Assembly (NCBI RefSeq): GCF_001905125.1
Contig: NZ_LWLE01000005.1
Coordinates: 62,001-126,000, forward strand
DNA length: 64,000 nt
From: Streptomyces sp. TSRI0281
GTDB taxonomy: Bacteria; Actinomycetota; Actinomycetes; Streptomycetales; Streptomycetaceae
Direction of reading: 5' to 3'
The notes below the pieces were generated by a model. That model was not told the origin of the DNA and made no database searches. It worked only from the letters and a program-made list of their open reading frames with translations. Of the stretch, positions 1 to 9,048 are shown one piece after another (within the stretch, counting starts at the first letter, position 1; each line of letters begins with the position of its first letter). Position numbers and translations under genes: made by a program.

Positions 1-157
1 CTGGCCGCCGCGGCGCGGGTGCCGCGCGACATTCTCATCACCGCCGCAACTCGGGCCTCGATGAACGCTCCGGCGATCTGATCAAGCGCCGGAACCTCCA
101 CAGCTTCGTCGCCCAGGGGTACGGTCCCCGAATTCGGAGGTCGAGCATCTCACCTCG

Positions 158-976
158 TCAGCGTTCGGTTGCCGACGGTTCCCGCCGGTCCTCCAGCCCC
201 TCGTCGCGCCGAGGGCGACCGGTGAGCACGAGCGGGCCGCTCTCGGTGATGGCGACCGTGTGTTCGGAATGGGCGGTGCGCGAGCCGTCGGCCGAGCGGA
301 TCGTCCAGCCGTCTGGGTCGTAGACGATCTTGTTGGTGGAGCGGGCGAACCAGGGCTCGATCGCGATCGTCAGACCGGGGCGCAGCTTGAAGCCGCGACC
401 GGGCCGGCCGTCATTGGGTATGTGCGGGTCCTCATGCATGGTGCGGCCGAGGCCGTGACCGCCGAATTCCAGGTTGACCGGGTAACCGTAGTCCGAGGCG
501 ACCGCGCCGATGGCCGCGGAGACATCCCCCAGCCGGTTGCCGGGCCGGGCAACCTCGATCGCGGCTTCCAGCGCGACCTCGGTGGCCCGTATCAGCCGCA
601 GGTCCTCCTCGGCAGGCGTGCCGACGATGACGGAGTACGCCGAGTCGGCGACCCAGCCGTCGATGCTCACAGCCATGTCCATGCTCAGCAGGTCCCCGTC
701 GCGCAACGTGTAGCTGTGCGGCAGACCGTGCAGAACGGCGTCATTGACCGAGAGGCACACCACATTGCGGAAGGGGCCGCGACCGAACGAGGGTGAGTAA
801 TCCCAGTAGCAGGATTCAGCGCCGCGCTCCTTGATCCGACGGCGGGCATGGTGCTCCAGATCCATCAGATCAACACCCACCGCGGCGAGGTCACCGAGCT
901 CCGCCAGCAACTGTCCGATGAACTGACCTGTGACGCGCATACGTTCGATCTGATCGGGAGACTTGAGCTCGATCAC
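158..976 (-). CDS. map: type I methionine aminopeptidase
   Basis: This is a pita-bread-fold metalloprotease that removes the initiator methionine from new proteins in the cytoplasm. All expected active-site residues are visible: H83 (in VLHGLP), metal ligands D100 (SMD), D111 (ADS), H174 (GGHGLG), E207 (AIEPW) and E238 (SEHT). At 272 residues it has the normal length of a bacterial enzyme without an N-terminal extension. The start is GTG at 976. It is divergent from the XRE regulator at 1088, with a 17-bp tandem repeat between them, so it is probably a regulated second copy rather than the housekeeping map gene usually found near adk and secY. That last point is inference. Confidence 0.95.
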   Translation of the reverse strand: MIELKSPDQIERMRVTGQFIGQLLAELGDLAAVGVDLMDLEHHARRRIKERGAESCYWDYSPSFGRGPFRNVVCLSVNDAVLHGLPHSYTLRDGDLLSMDMAVSIDGWVADSAYSVIVGTPAEEDLRLIRATEVALEAAIEVARPGNRLGDVSAAIGAVASDYGYPVNLEFGGHGLGRTMHEDPHIPNDGRPGRGFKLRPGLTIAIEPWFARSTNKIVYDPDGWTIRSADGSRTAHSEHTVAITESGPLVLTGRPRRDEGLEDRREPSATER

Positions 977-1003
977 TGGCGATCCTCGATTCCCAGATTG
1001 CGT

Positions 1004-1037
1004 GGAGGTATTTTTATACCGGAGGTATTTTTATACC
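1004..1037. promoter_or_regulatory. two perfect tandem 17-bp repeats, candidate operator
   Basis: The unit GGAGGTATTTTTATACC occurs twice with no spacer (1004-1020 and 1021-1037). Each copy contains an inverted repeat, GGTAT and ATACC separated by four T. The block lies in the 111-bp gap between the divergent aminopeptidase (start 976) and XRE regulator (start 1088) and is very AT-rich for this DNA. A binding site for the XRE protein that controls both promoters is the natural reading, but this is inferred from position and symmetry only. Confidence 0.6.
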
Positions 1038-1087
1038 AGACGGTGGAGTGGTTGTCGTCCAAAGGATGTGGCCATACCGTGGTCCGC

Positions 1088-1426
1088 ATGGTCCGTCATC
1101 CGCTCGCCCCCGAACAGATCGACGCGGGACGATGCCTCGGGGCCTTCCTGCGCGGCGCCCGGGGCGAGCGCCGCCTCGTCGAAGTGGCCCTGGCAGCGGG
1201 CATCTCGCCGGAAACCCTCCGCAAGATCGAGACCGGTCGGCTGCCGACGCCCGCGTTCGGCACCATCGTCATGCTCGGCGAGGTGCTCAGCATCTCGCTG
1301 CCCCAGCTCGCGGACGCCTGGCGCGCCGGTCTGATCCAGCACGAAGCCGTCCCCGCTCCGGTGGCCGGTGCGATCGGCACCACCGCCGCACATCCGGTGG
1401 TGCCCTCCGGTGCCGGGATCTCTTGA
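1088..1426 (+). CDS. XRE-family helix-turn-helix regulator
   Basis: A small DNA-binding protein of 112 residues. The HTH lies at about residues 20-50, with the typical segments VALAAGISPETLRKIETG and then a second helical region (VMLGEVLSISLPQLADAW). The reading frame is open upstream to 848, but that part is antisense to the aminopeptidase. ATG 1088 (MVRHPLAPEQ) is chosen because it starts the conserved part and leaves a free intergenic region. It is divergent from the methionine aminopeptidase and probably regulates it and itself through the tandem repeat at 1004-1037. The ligand is unknown. Confidence 0.85.
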   Translation: MVRHPLAPEQIDAGRCLGAFLRGARGERRLVEVALAAGISPETLRKIETGRLPTPAFGTIVMLGEVLSISLPQLADAWRAGLIQHEAVPAPVAGAIGTTAAHPVVPSGAGIS

Positions 1427-1885
1427 CGTACCCGTAGAGGAAGCGCATCCCGCTCCGCCCCCGGAGCCGCTCAAGGATCCAGCAGCGCCACCCGCCGCCC
1501 TCCGCACCGGACGGAGCGGGGTACACCAGGTCCTCGGCATCAAGGTCGTCGATGGCCGGGTCCTCTCCGTTGTCCGGATTCCCTGGCAGACGTCCACGCC
1601 CTCGGCGCTCAGGCCGGACGTCCGGCAGCAGACGGACCTGGCCGGGATGGTCGCCGACGGTGCTGCCTCCCGAAGAGAGGCAGGAGCGCGCCGAGTCCGA
1701 ACTCCACGGTTGGCCGCACAGCTCAGACCGACCGGCAGGCCGGTTCTCCTCGGCCTCGCGACAGCCGCCCTCTGGGCAGGCGAAAAAATCTCCGGGAAAA
1801 TTCGCGCCGCCGGCGATGAGTTCCGTCGGAGTGCGCGGTCCAACTACATGACAGCAACTGATAGCCAATATTGCAGGAGCACCTC
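1427..1885. other. intergenic region without a convincing gene
   Basis: About 460 bases follow the XRE gene. Reading frames are open on both strands but none shows a recognisable domain or a good start. The last 60 bases become AT-richer and carry the AGGAG ribosome binding site of the next gene at 1875-1879. Confidence 0.5.
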
Positions 1886-2437
1886 ATGCGGAAGATCATC
1901 GCCGGTCTGTTCTCGTCCCTGGACGGCGTGGTGGAGGCCCCGGAACTGTGGAACATGCCGTACAGCAGCAGCGAGACGGGCGCCGCCCTGATGCGGCTGT
2001 TCGAGGACGCCGACACCGCCCTGCTGGGCCGCAACACCTACCAGCAGTGGAGCTCGTTCTTCCCGCACGCCTCCAACGAGCAGGTACCCACCGCAGACTG
2101 GATGAACTCCTCCCCCAAGTACGTCGTCTCCTCCACACTCACCAGCGTGGAGGAGTGGAAGAACAGCAACTTGGTCACCGGGGAGGACATCACCGGTCAG
2201 CTCCGGGCGCTGAAGGAGCAGCCCGGCGGCACCATCAATGTCGGCGGCAGCATCACCCTGGTCCAGTGGCTGATGCGCAACGGCCTGCTGGACGAGCTCT
2301 ACCTGCAGATCAACCCGGTCGTCGTCGGTACCGGGCGCACCCTCGCCGGCGGTGAGCAGATCCCCCTGACGCTGGCATCCAGCCACACCTTCGCCAATGG
2401 CGTCATCGAGGCCCACTACAGCCTCCAGGCTCGCTGA
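1886..2437 (+). CDS. dihydrofolate reductase-fold (RibD C-terminal type) reductase
   Basis: The protein of 183 residues has the RibD C-terminal/DHFR-like fold used by many NADPH-dependent actinobacterial reductases. It begins MRKIIAGLFSSLDGVVE, and shows the cofactor-site features ALLGRNTYQQW (near residue 50), the glycine pair in INVGGSITLVQWLM, and LDELYLQINPVVVGTGRTL near the C-terminus. ATG 1886 is preferred over an upstream in-frame ATG because AGGAG lies six bases before it. The substrate is not known; the family includes deaminase-reductases and stand-alone reductases. It ends facing the methyltransferase at 2632, with a terminator hairpin between them. Confidence 0.85.
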   Translation: MRKIIAGLFSSLDGVVEAPELWNMPYSSSETGAALMRLFEDADTALLGRNTYQQWSSFFPHASNEQVPTADWMNSSPKYVVSSTLTSVEEWKNSNLVTGEDITGQLRALKEQPGGTINVGGSITLVQWLMRNGLLDELYLQINPVVVGTGRTLAGGEQIPLTLASSHTFANGVIEAHYSLQAR

Positions 2438-2568
2438 CCCCCGACACCAGAGTCCGCGCGGCCGGAGCGTGAGCACCCGCCGACGAGCATGACATCCGGG
2501 TGCGACCTCCGAGCCACCCGCCGGAGCGGCTTCGCCCACTTCGGCACGCCTCCGTTCTCCGGCCCTTG

Positions 2569-2601
2569 CGCCCGCCGCCCCACCTGGTGGGGCGGCGGGC
2601 G
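2569..2601. terminator. strong bidirectional terminator hairpin
   Basis: Two perfectly complementary 16-base GC-rich arms (2569-2584 and 2586-2601) flank a single T; in practice a loop of about five bases would form. It lies between the convergent ends of the reductase (2437) and the methyltransferase (2632), so it can serve both strands. There is no T-tract, as is usual for streptomycete terminators. Confidence 0.8.
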
Positions 2602-2631
2602 TTGTCGGCGGCCCGGTCGCTTACGGCGGCG

Positions 2632-3567
2632 TTACGGTCGTGGCTTGTTGGCGAACACCCAACGGTTGCCCGCCAGTGCGTCGTTCGGCTCGGGCAACGG
2701 GCCGCGTCCGTGATGGCGGGTGAAGTCGAAGGGGGTCCGGACCGATGTGGACCAGCCCTTGCTCGCCAGATCACCGGCGGAATCGGGCCGCGGCTCTCTG
2801 TCGAAGAGGCTGAGCAGGTCGATGCCGATCTGGTGTGTCGTCGAGGTGTAGAGGGGGCTGTCGCAGTACTCCAGCAAGTCCTTGTCGAGCTTGACCTCGA
2901 ACGCCAGGGCGCTTCCTTCCGTACTCAACCGGTCCACCGTGTCGATGAGGTACGTCTCGGCGGCGGCGGGCAGGTAGAACATCAATCCCTCCGCCAGCCA
3001 GACGCTCGGTGCGGCCGTGTCGAAGCCGGCGTCGGCCAGCGCTCCGACCCAGTCGGCGCGCAGATCGATCGGGATGGGTACGCGCGCTGCCTTCGGGGTG
3101 GCCGACAGTCCGTCGAGCACCTTGTCCTTGAACGCCAGCACGCCTTCTCTGTCGATCTCGAAGATCACACAGCCGGGAGGCCAGTCGAGTCGGAACGCCC
3201 GTGAGTCCAACCCCGCCCCGAACAGAACGACTTGGCGGGCGTTTCCCGTATGCACCGACCGGAGGAGAAAGTCGTCGAGGACCCTCGTCCGCAGACCGAA
3301 GTAGCGCGCGAATCGCCCCCACAGCGGGTTCGCGTCCCCGTCCGGAACCTGTTGTACGCGGACCGGCCAGTCGGCGGACGCCGGTGTGGCGAGCACGAAG
3401 TGCTCCGCGTAGATGTCCCGTGCCAGGCTGTCATGGCGATGGGTCTCGATCGCCCTTGCCGCGGCGACCATGAGAGCGGTCAGGCCGACACCTCCTTCCA
3501 CCCCCTCCGTGCCCTCCACGTCTTCCTTGCCTTCCACCCCGGTGTTCCGAGGCGTAGTACCGACCAC
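2632..3567 (-). CDS. class I SAM-dependent methyltransferase, LCMT/PPM-like family
   Basis: This belongs to the leucine-carboxyl-methyltransferase-like family that is greatly expanded in actinobacteria. Diagnostic parts are the start of the conserved region (LTALMVAAARAIETHR), the SAM-binding VVLFGAGLDSRAFRL followed by the acidic FEIDRE, and WLAEGLMFYLP later on. GTG 3567 is chosen because AAGGGAG lies seven bases upstream; the frame is open further upstream but that part is arginine/proline-rich and unlike the family. The length is 311 residues, typical. The methyl acceptor is unknown, and neighbours give no strong hint. Confidence 0.88.
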   Translation of the reverse strand: MVGTTPRNTGVEGKEDVEGTEGVEGGVGLTALMVAAARAIETHRHDSLARDIYAEHFVLATPASADWPVRVQQVPDGDANPLWGRFARYFGLRTRVLDDFLLRSVHTGNARQVVLFGAGLDSRAFRLDWPPGCVIFEIDREGVLAFKDKVLDGLSATPKAARVPIPIDLRADWVGALADAGFDTAAPSVWLAEGLMFYLPAAAETYLIDTVDRLSTEGSALAFEVKLDKDLLEYCDSPLYTSTTHQIGIDLLSLFDREPRPDSAGDLASKGWSTSVRTPFDFTRHHGRGPLPEPNDALAGNRWVFANKPRP

Positions 3568-3841
3568 GTGCTCTCCCTTGGACGAGTTGAGACCCACGAA
3601 CAGCGAGGAATACGAGTGATGGATCGATGGTGGCCTCACGACGCCGCCCCTCCGGGCGCCCCGATACTCGGGAAACGCCGACAGCGCGCGGTCCTGCGGC
3701 CATCCGGCTCCCCGGTCCGGCCGTCCCGGCGTGGGGCAGGTCGCCAGGCGGGCGAGTCGCAGCGATGCGGTATCCATGGTCTGCCGTCAGACGGCGCTCG
3801 ATCAGAGCCGGTCGGGTGGGGAGCGGTGTCCGATGCCTCGC

Positions 3842-4945
3842 TCATCGGATCCTCCCCTCCGGAAGCAGGACGGGTTTGACCACGCGGCCCGCGTCGCAGT
3901 CACGTTCGGCCTCGTTGATGTCGGCCAGTGGATAGGTACGGATCAGCTCGTCGAAGGGAAACCGCCCGGCCTGCCACAGCCCGGTCAGCCGCGGAATCAA
4001 CAGACCCGGGACCGCGTCCCCCTCACAGATGTGGGAGATTCTCCTGCCCCGGTCCAGTGCTCCCGGTTCGAGCGGCAACGCGGTGTGGAGCCGTGCCACC
4101 AGACCGAGATGGCCGGTCGGGCGCAGGGACCGCAATGCGTCGTTGATCAGCCGGGCGGAGGCCGTGGTATCCAGCGCGTACTGCGCACCGCCGTCGGTCA
4201 GTTGCTGGATACGGCCGGGCAGGCCGGCCGTCGTGGCATACAGCGGGATCGCACCGAACCGTTCGGCGAGGGCCAGCCGTTCGGGGTGCCGGTCGACGGC
4301 CACGATCACAGCTCCGGAGGCGGCGGCCGCCATCACCGCGGCCAGGCCCACCGCTCCTGCGCCGAAGACCGCGAGGGTGTCACCGGGCCCGATGCCGAAG
4401 GAGTTGAAGACGGCACCGGCACCGGTGAGGAAGCCGCAGCCGAGCGGCCCGAGCAGTTCGATGGGCAGCGAGGGGTCGGCGCGGACCGCGTTGCGAGCCG
4501 GAACCACCGCGTACTCGGCGAACGAGGACTGGCCGAACCACCGGGGGGCCAGTTCGTCTCCGGCCGCGTCGATGAGCCGCTCGGCGCTCTCCTTCCGCCC
4601 TCCGAAGAGGTTGAGCGAGGCGAAGGAGTCACAGTAGGCGGGGGCAGCGCCGATGCAGTTCCGGCAGTGTCCGCAGGAGTCGAAGCTCAGCACGACGTGG
4701 TCGCCGCTGCTCAGGCCGGTGTGCGGGCCGCCCGTCTCCACCACGACCCCGGCCCCCTCGTGACCGAGCACCGCGGGCAGCGGTGAGCGGCCTGCCGATC
4801 CCCGGACCGCGAGATCGGTCCGGCACATCCCGCAGCCCGCGATTCTGACCAGAATCTCGCCTTCGGCCGGGCCCGTGTTCAGGGTCACCTCCTCGACGGC
4901 GAATCGGCTCTCGTACGAGCGCAGTACCGCCGCGTCGAACCGCAT
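3842..4945 (-). CDS. zinc-dependent alcohol dehydrogenase (aryl/aldehyde type)
   Basis: A medium-chain dehydrogenase of 367 residues. Catalytic zinc ligands are C38/C41 region (GCGMCRTD) and H62-E63 (GHEGAG); four cysteines C91, C94, C97 and C105 bind the structural zinc. The Rossmann motif GAGAVG is at 185-190 and D208 at the end of the second strand favours NAD over NADP. ATG 4945 starts two bases after the stop of the aldehyde dehydrogenase and has GGAGG seven bases upstream, so the two are translationally coupled. The sequence resembles aryl-alcohol dehydrogenases. In this operon it could interconvert a furan alcohol and aldehyde; that is inferred from the MfnB-type gene. Confidence 0.9.
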   Translation of the reverse strand: MRFDAAVLRSYESRFAVEEVTLNTGPAEGEILVRIAGCGMCRTDLAVRGSAGRSPLPAVLGHEGAGVVVETGGPHTGLSSGDHVVLSFDSCGHCRNCIGAAPAYCDSFASLNLFGGRKESAERLIDAAGDELAPRWFGQSSFAEYAVVPARNAVRADPSLPIELLGPLGCGFLTGAGAVFNSFGIGPGDTLAVFGAGAVGLAAVMAAAASGAVIVAVDRHPERLALAERFGAIPLYATTAGLPGRIQQLTDGGAQYALDTTASARLINDALRSLRPTGHLGLVARLHTALPLEPGALDRGRRISHICEGDAVPGLLIPRLTGLWQAGRFPFDELIRTYPLADINEAERDCDAGRVVKPVLLPEGRIR

Positions 4946-4947
4946 CG

Positions 4948-6351
4948 TCACGCCTCCTCCGGACGGTGCACGACGAACGGCCTGAGGTTCCCGTAGAGCC
5001 CCCATATCCCGCCCGCGACGCCGACACCACTCTCCTTGGTGCCCGCGAAGGGCTGGGCGAGGGACAGTTCGGCGTGGTGGTTGATCCATGCCGTGCCGCA
5101 CTCCAGCCGGTCGGCCACCGCCGCTGCCCGGTCGAGATCCGTCCCCCATACCGAGCCGCCCAGCCCGAAGCCGGTGTCGTTGGCAGCCTCGACGGCTTCG
5201 TCCAGGCTCCCGTACGGCAGCACGGGCAGAACCGGACCGAACTGCTCCTCCACCACCACGGGGCTGTCGGGCGGGACATCGGCCAGGATCGTCGGGGCGT
5301 AGAAGTAGCCCGGTCGGTCCAGCCGGTGGCCACCGGCCACGGCTCGGGCACCGTCCGCCAGGGCCTGGGCCGTGTAGCGCTCGACCCGGGCCAGTTGGGG
5401 GACATTGTTGAGCGGGCCCAGCTGCGTACCCGGGTCGAGGCCGGCTCCGACAACGACGGTCTTCGCGCGCTGTGCGAGGGCCTCGACCACGTCGGAGTAG
5501 AGCCGGGCCGGGGCGTAGACACGCTTGACCGCCATGCAGACCTGCCCGCAGTTGCGGAACGCCGCCCAGAACAGCCGGTCCGCGATCCGCTCCACATCCA
5601 CGTCCTCCAGCAGGATGGCGGCGTCATTGCCACCCAGCTCCAGGGTGACGCGTCCGAGCGACGCCGCCGCACCCTGCGCAACGGCCCGTCCGGTGGGAAT
5701 CGAACCGGTGAAAGTCACATGCCGGATCCCCGGATGCGAGGCCAGGCGGGCGCCGAGCGGTTCGTGACCGGTGACGATCGTCAGTACGCCCTCGGGGAGG
5801 GCGGTGGAGAGGACGGATCCCAGCAGTCGTGTGGCGAGGGGCGTGCATGGGGAGGGCTTGAGCACCATCGTGTTGCCTGCGGCGAGGGCGGGCGCGAACT
5901 TCGCCGACGCGAGCTGGAGGGGAAAGTTCCACGGGACGATCGCGGCGACGGGCCCGAGCGGTCGCCAGCGGATCTCGCTGCGTACCGGCCGGCCGTCCGT
6001 GATGGGTTGGGGCCCGGGGTCGAGCTCGGCGAAGTAGCGCAGGCGGGCCGCCGTGCGAGTGATCTCCGCATACGCCTCGGCCAGGGGTTTGCCCTGTTCA
6101 CGGGTGAGCAGCGGGGCAATGTCCGTCCCGGCCGCGTCCACGGCGTCGGCTGCCGCGAGCAACGCGGTGGCGCGGGCTGAGCGGTCGGCCCGCCAGCTGC
6201 GCCATGCCTCGTGGGCCCGGCCGACGACGGCATCCAACTCGTCCGGCTGCTGGTCGGGGGCCTCCTCGAAGGCCTCGCCCGTCGCCGGATCGAGGACCGC
6301 GAAGCGCTCGCCGAGGGTTCCGGGCGTGTGCCTGCGCTGTTGTGTCACCAT
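4948..6351 (-). CDS. NAD(P)-dependent aldehyde dehydrogenase
   Basis: A complete aldehyde dehydrogenase superfamily enzyme (467 residues) that oxidises an aldehyde to the acid. The oxyanion-hole N142 (WNFP), general base E238 (LELGGN) and nucleophile C272 (GQVCMA) are present in the right order. It is the middle gene of a three-gene minus-strand operon: eight bases after the MfnB-type synthase and two bases before the alcohol dehydrogenase. The context suggests that its substrate is an aryl or furan aldehyde made by the first gene, for example a 2-furaldehyde. The family alone does not settle the substrate. Confidence 0.92.
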   Translation of the reverse strand: MVTQQRRHTPGTLGERFAVLDPATGEAFEEAPDQQPDELDAVVGRAHEAWRSWRADRSARATALLAAADAVDAAGTDIAPLLTREQGKPLAEAYAEITRTAARLRYFAELDPGPQPITDGRPVRSEIRWRPLGPVAAIVPWNFPLQLASAKFAPALAAGNTMVLKPSPCTPLATRLLGSVLSTALPEGVLTIVTGHEPLGARLASHPGIRHVTFTGSIPTGRAVAQGAAASLGRVTLELGGNDAAILLEDVDVERIADRLFWAAFRNCGQVCMAVKRVYAPARLYSDVVEALAQRAKTVVVGAGLDPGTQLGPLNNVPQLARVERYTAQALADGARAVAGGHRLDRPGYFYAPTILADVPPDSPVVVEEQFGPVLPVLPYGSLDEAVEAANDTGFGLGGSVWGTDLDRAAAVADRLECGTAWINHHAELSLAQPFAGTKESGVGVAGGIWGLYGNLRPFVVHRPEEA

Positions 6352-6359
6352 GCCCGCGG

Positions 6360-7136
6360 TCAGCTCGCGGCGGTGACAGCAGCTGCCTGTTCCCGGTCAT
6401 GCCGGTCCATCTCCGCCCTGAAGGCGGCCACCAACTGCGGCTGGATCCTTCCGGTGGTGCGGTCGCCCCCCTCGCAGACCGCCCCGCGCACCCCCACGAT
6501 GTCCGTGCCGATGCGGGTCAGCGCGCCGAGGTCTCCCACCTTCACGCTGCCCGCGAGGGCGGCGAGCAGACCGGCCTCGTGGGCCCTCCTGACGAACTCC
6601 GCGCAGACCTCTGGCGGAACGTGGTCGAACAGCCGTGTCCCGTCCTTGACCGCAGTGTCGAGCATGGCCGCGTCGGAGCCGGAGCGACGGGCGATGTCGG
6701 GCAGTGCGAGCGGGTTGACGCAGCCGATCCGGTGGGCGTCGGCATAGCCCGAGGCGACAACGAACGCGTCCGGCCGATAGTCCTTCACCGCCCGGACGAC
6801 CCCGCGCATGACATCGATGGCCTGTTCGGGCGTCGTGCATCCGTAGAGGCCGACCTTGATGTACGTGGCTCCGGAGACAGCAGCGCCGAGCGCCGCCTGG
6901 GCCACCGTGCCGGGTTTGTACGGCACGTCTCCCACGGTGGCGGACACCGGTTTGTCCGCCGGGATCGCGTCGCGGATCTCCCTGATGACCCACGGGAAGT
7001 TCGCGCCGAGCGAGCCCTCATCGGGCCTCTTGACATCGACGATGTCAAGGTGCTCCGCCGCCTTCGCGCAGTCGAGGGCCTCCTCGACGCTGTCCGGGGA
7101 GATGAGAAGCAACAACGTGGACTCCTTCCACCGCAT
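6360..7136 (-). CDS. mfnB: (5-formylfuran-3-yl)methyl phosphate synthase, MfnB-like
   Basis: The protein matches the archaeal methanofuran enzyme MfnB, a TIM-barrel aldolase-like enzyme that condenses two glyceraldehyde-3-phosphates to a furan aldehyde phosphate. Nearly the full family pattern is visible: [28 protein letters not shown] (candidate Schiff-base K36), [21 protein letters not shown] (K94), LDTAVKDG (K154) and [18 protein letters not shown] 7136 gives 258 residues. A TTG at 7115 with GGAG six bases upstream fits the archaeal start better and may be the true one. It leads the operon with aldehyde and alcohol dehydrogenases. Streptomycetes do not make methanofuran, so the product is probably a furan metabolite. 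Confidence 0.88.
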   Translation of the reverse strand: MRWKESTLLLLISPDSVEEALDCAKAAEHLDIVDVKRPDEGSLGANFPWVIREIRDAIPADKPVSATVGDVPYKPGTVAQAALGAAVSGATYIKVGLYGCTTPEQAIDVMRGVVRAVKDYRPDAFVVASGYADAHRIGCVNPLALPDIARRSGSDAAMLDTAVKDGTRLFDHVPPEVCAEFVRRAHEAGLLAALAGSVKVGDLGALTRIGTDIVGVRGAVCEGGDRTTGRIQPQLVAAFRAEMDRHDREQAAAVTAAS

Positions 7137-7390
7137 GTCCTGGCCAAGAGGCAGGCGCGCCAAGTCGCCTGGATGCCGTGCGGTTCGCTCATCATTGCTG
7201 CGGCTCGTGGCCACCGGTAGGGCGTGCGGAGTCCTAACGGGTAGGGAACGGCGCAACCAGCGCGCCGTGCACGCCGGTGCGAACCAGCGCCCGCACGACC
7301 GCGGGTTCCGAAGCCGACCATCAGCGATCGGTAGGACCTGCTGAGCGGCGAGCCGCCGCCCGGCAGGGCTCTCAGCGAGGACGCGGCCCG

Positions 7391-7927
7391 TCAGTCCTCG
7401 TCCGTACCGGACAGAGCTTCGGCGATCATGCGGGTGGCGAAGTCCGAGTCGTCGGTGATGCGGTTGATGTGCTCCGCGAGCAGGAAAGCGGTGACTTCCA
7501 GGGGCGTCATCTCCTCCTCAGTCCACTCTCCGTACTGTTGGCGCCACAGGTTGGGGCTCAGGCCGGTCCCCGCGGCGATGACCAGACCGGCCATGGTGGG
7601 GACGGCCTCGGGGCGGACACTCCTGGGCATCATGCGCATCGTGGCCACAAGCGTGGGCACCACATACTCGATCACGTCCTTGTCGTGGTCCTCGTGGGCC
7701 TTCCGCAGCCACGTCATGAACATGAAAATGAGCGTGCATGCCCCGTCCAGCAGGTCCTTGGCTCCCTCGGGGCCCAGTGTCGCGGTGAACTGGTCGATCA
7801 GCGCCTGTTGTTCGGCGTCGGTCTCGGCGTTGCCGTCGTGAATGCTCTTGAGCCGGGAGTCGATCACCATGAGCGCTGCGCCCACATCACCGGCGGGAGC
7901 ATGCTGGGGGTCGCAGGGCGATGACAC
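7391..7927 (-). CDS. hypothetical protein, helical
   Basis: A 178-residue protein that I do not recognise. GTG 7927 is chosen because GAGGAGGAA lies just upstream; the longer frame adds an arginine-rich stretch. It has no signal peptide. It is largely helical by composition, with a methionine-rich segment (FMFMTWLRK near residue 80 and ATMRMMPRS near 105) and an acidic C-terminus. It stands alone between the furan operon and the beta-solenoid gene, both on the same strand. Confidence 0.7.
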   Translation of the reverse strand: MSSPCDPQHAPAGDVGAALMVIDSRLKSIHDGNAETDAEQQALIDQFTATLGPEGAKDLLDGACTLIFMFMTWLRKAHEDHDKDVIEYVVPTLVATMRMMPRSVRPEAVPTMAGLVIAAGTGLSPNLWRQQYGEWTEEEMTPLEVTAFLLAEHINRITDDSDFATRMIAEALSGTDED

Positions 7928-8421
7928 AGGATTCCTCCTCGGATGGCTGCGCTGAGCAGCGCGGCGTATCCGTACAGTAAACGGCCGACGAGACACGGGC
8001 CGGTGGGTTATCCGCATTCCAAGAGACGCTGACTACGCGTTCCGATCTCGTGTGCTGGGTCCGCTCTTGCGGCCGGCCGCCCCCAGCGATGGCCTGTCAG
8101 GCACGGGCGACCGGCCGGCTCGGCTCAGCCGCTCGTGGAGATACGTGCGGCGGCGCCCCGGGGAATGATCACTGAATCGGGTGTCAGATGCGTGATCCGG
8201 TTGCCCTCAGGATGCCTGGCTCCATGCCGAGGAAGCCACGGGACAAGATCACCGAAAGGGTTCACCTGCCCATGACCACGACGATGCAGGGACGCCCTCA
8301 CCACCCAGTACGAACGTGAATGCGACACCATGCACGCCAACCACGACGGCTGTCCGGACTGGACGAATGCCAGAAGCTCGCCGACCGCTACGTCGACGGC
8401 GGGCCAGGGGCCGAATTCCTC
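7928..8421. other. intergenic region, no recognised gene
   Basis: Nearly 500 bases between two minus-strand genes. Short open frames on both strands have no recognisable domain and no good ribosome binding site. The region presumably holds the promoter of the gene at 7927. Confidence 0.5.
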
Positions 8422-9048
8422 TCAGGCCCCGTCGGCCGCACCGCCTGCCCCCTGGCGCAGCACCGGCAGTCCGGCTCGCAGGCGTTCCAGGAACTCCGGC
8501 ACATCGATGCTTTCGCCTTCCATGTCGACGACCTCGGCGACGAACGACTCCACGATGTTCATGCTGCCGAAGTCCGCGTCGTCATCGTCGCCATAGTTGT
8601 CCACCAGGCGGGCGCCGGGAGCGGAAACGCGGAGATCGTGGTCGTAGTTGATGACCCATGGGGTCTCGATGGTGCGGGTCTCCAGGATGCCGTTGTTGTA
8701 GTCGCCGTAGACCAGATGGGTGAAGGTGCCCTCCTGGATATAGATTTCGCAGTCGCCGCCCTCCAGGGTCTCGGCCCGGGTGGTACCACCGACGTAGAGC
8801 CCCGGCAGAGACCCGTAGAGCGCGATCGGACCGGACACCGTCAGATCGCCGGTGATCACGACCAGGTCCACGCCGTCCAGACTTCCGATCCCGGCGACGG
8901 CTTCGAGGAAGCCCCCCTCCAGGACCAGATCGCCTTCGAAGAGCAGGACGTTGTCGTAATCGCGCTCGAAGGAGGCGGAGAGAGCCGGCACGAGACGAGT
9001 GTTGGCCTCTGCGAAGGAGAGGCGTTCGGGTGCGGAGTTGTTGGTCAT
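8422..9048 (-). CDS. predicted beta-solenoid protein of the polymer-forming/immunity-like type
   Basis: The 208-residue protein has repeated short beta-strand turns: LLFEGDLVLEGGFLEAV, LVVITGDLTVSGPIAL, YVGGTTRAETLEGG, IYIQEGTFTHLVYG and YNNGILETRTIETPWVI. This GDLTV...YNxGxL...DH pattern is seen in right-handed beta-helix proteins of Gram-positive bacteria, often annotated as polymer-forming cytoskeletal and sometimes found beside polymorphic toxin genes. It has no signal peptide, so it should be cytoplasmic. The C-terminus is acidic (DNYGDDDDADFG). Function is not established. Confidence 0.72.
   Translation of the reverse strand: MTNNSAPERLSFAEANTRLVPALSASFERDYDNVLLFEGDLVLEGGFLEAVAGIGSLDGVDLVVITGDLTVSGPIALYGSLPGLYVGGTTRAETLEGGDCEIYIQEGTFTHLVYGDYNNGILETRTIETPWVINYDHDLRVSAPGARLVDNYGDDDDADFGSMNIVESFVAEVVDMEGESIDVPEFLERLRAGLPVLRQGAGGAADGA

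Noticed and set aside
1..157. A possible C-terminal end of a plus-strand protein at the left edge (stop at about 81)
   Set aside because: Only 26 codons are visible and they match no family; too little to call.
1287..1868. A 193-codon minus-strand frame that could be a gene in the 1.4-1.9 kb gap
   Set aside because: Half of it is antisense to the XRE gene and the rest shows no family or ribosome site; kept only as an unexplained gap.
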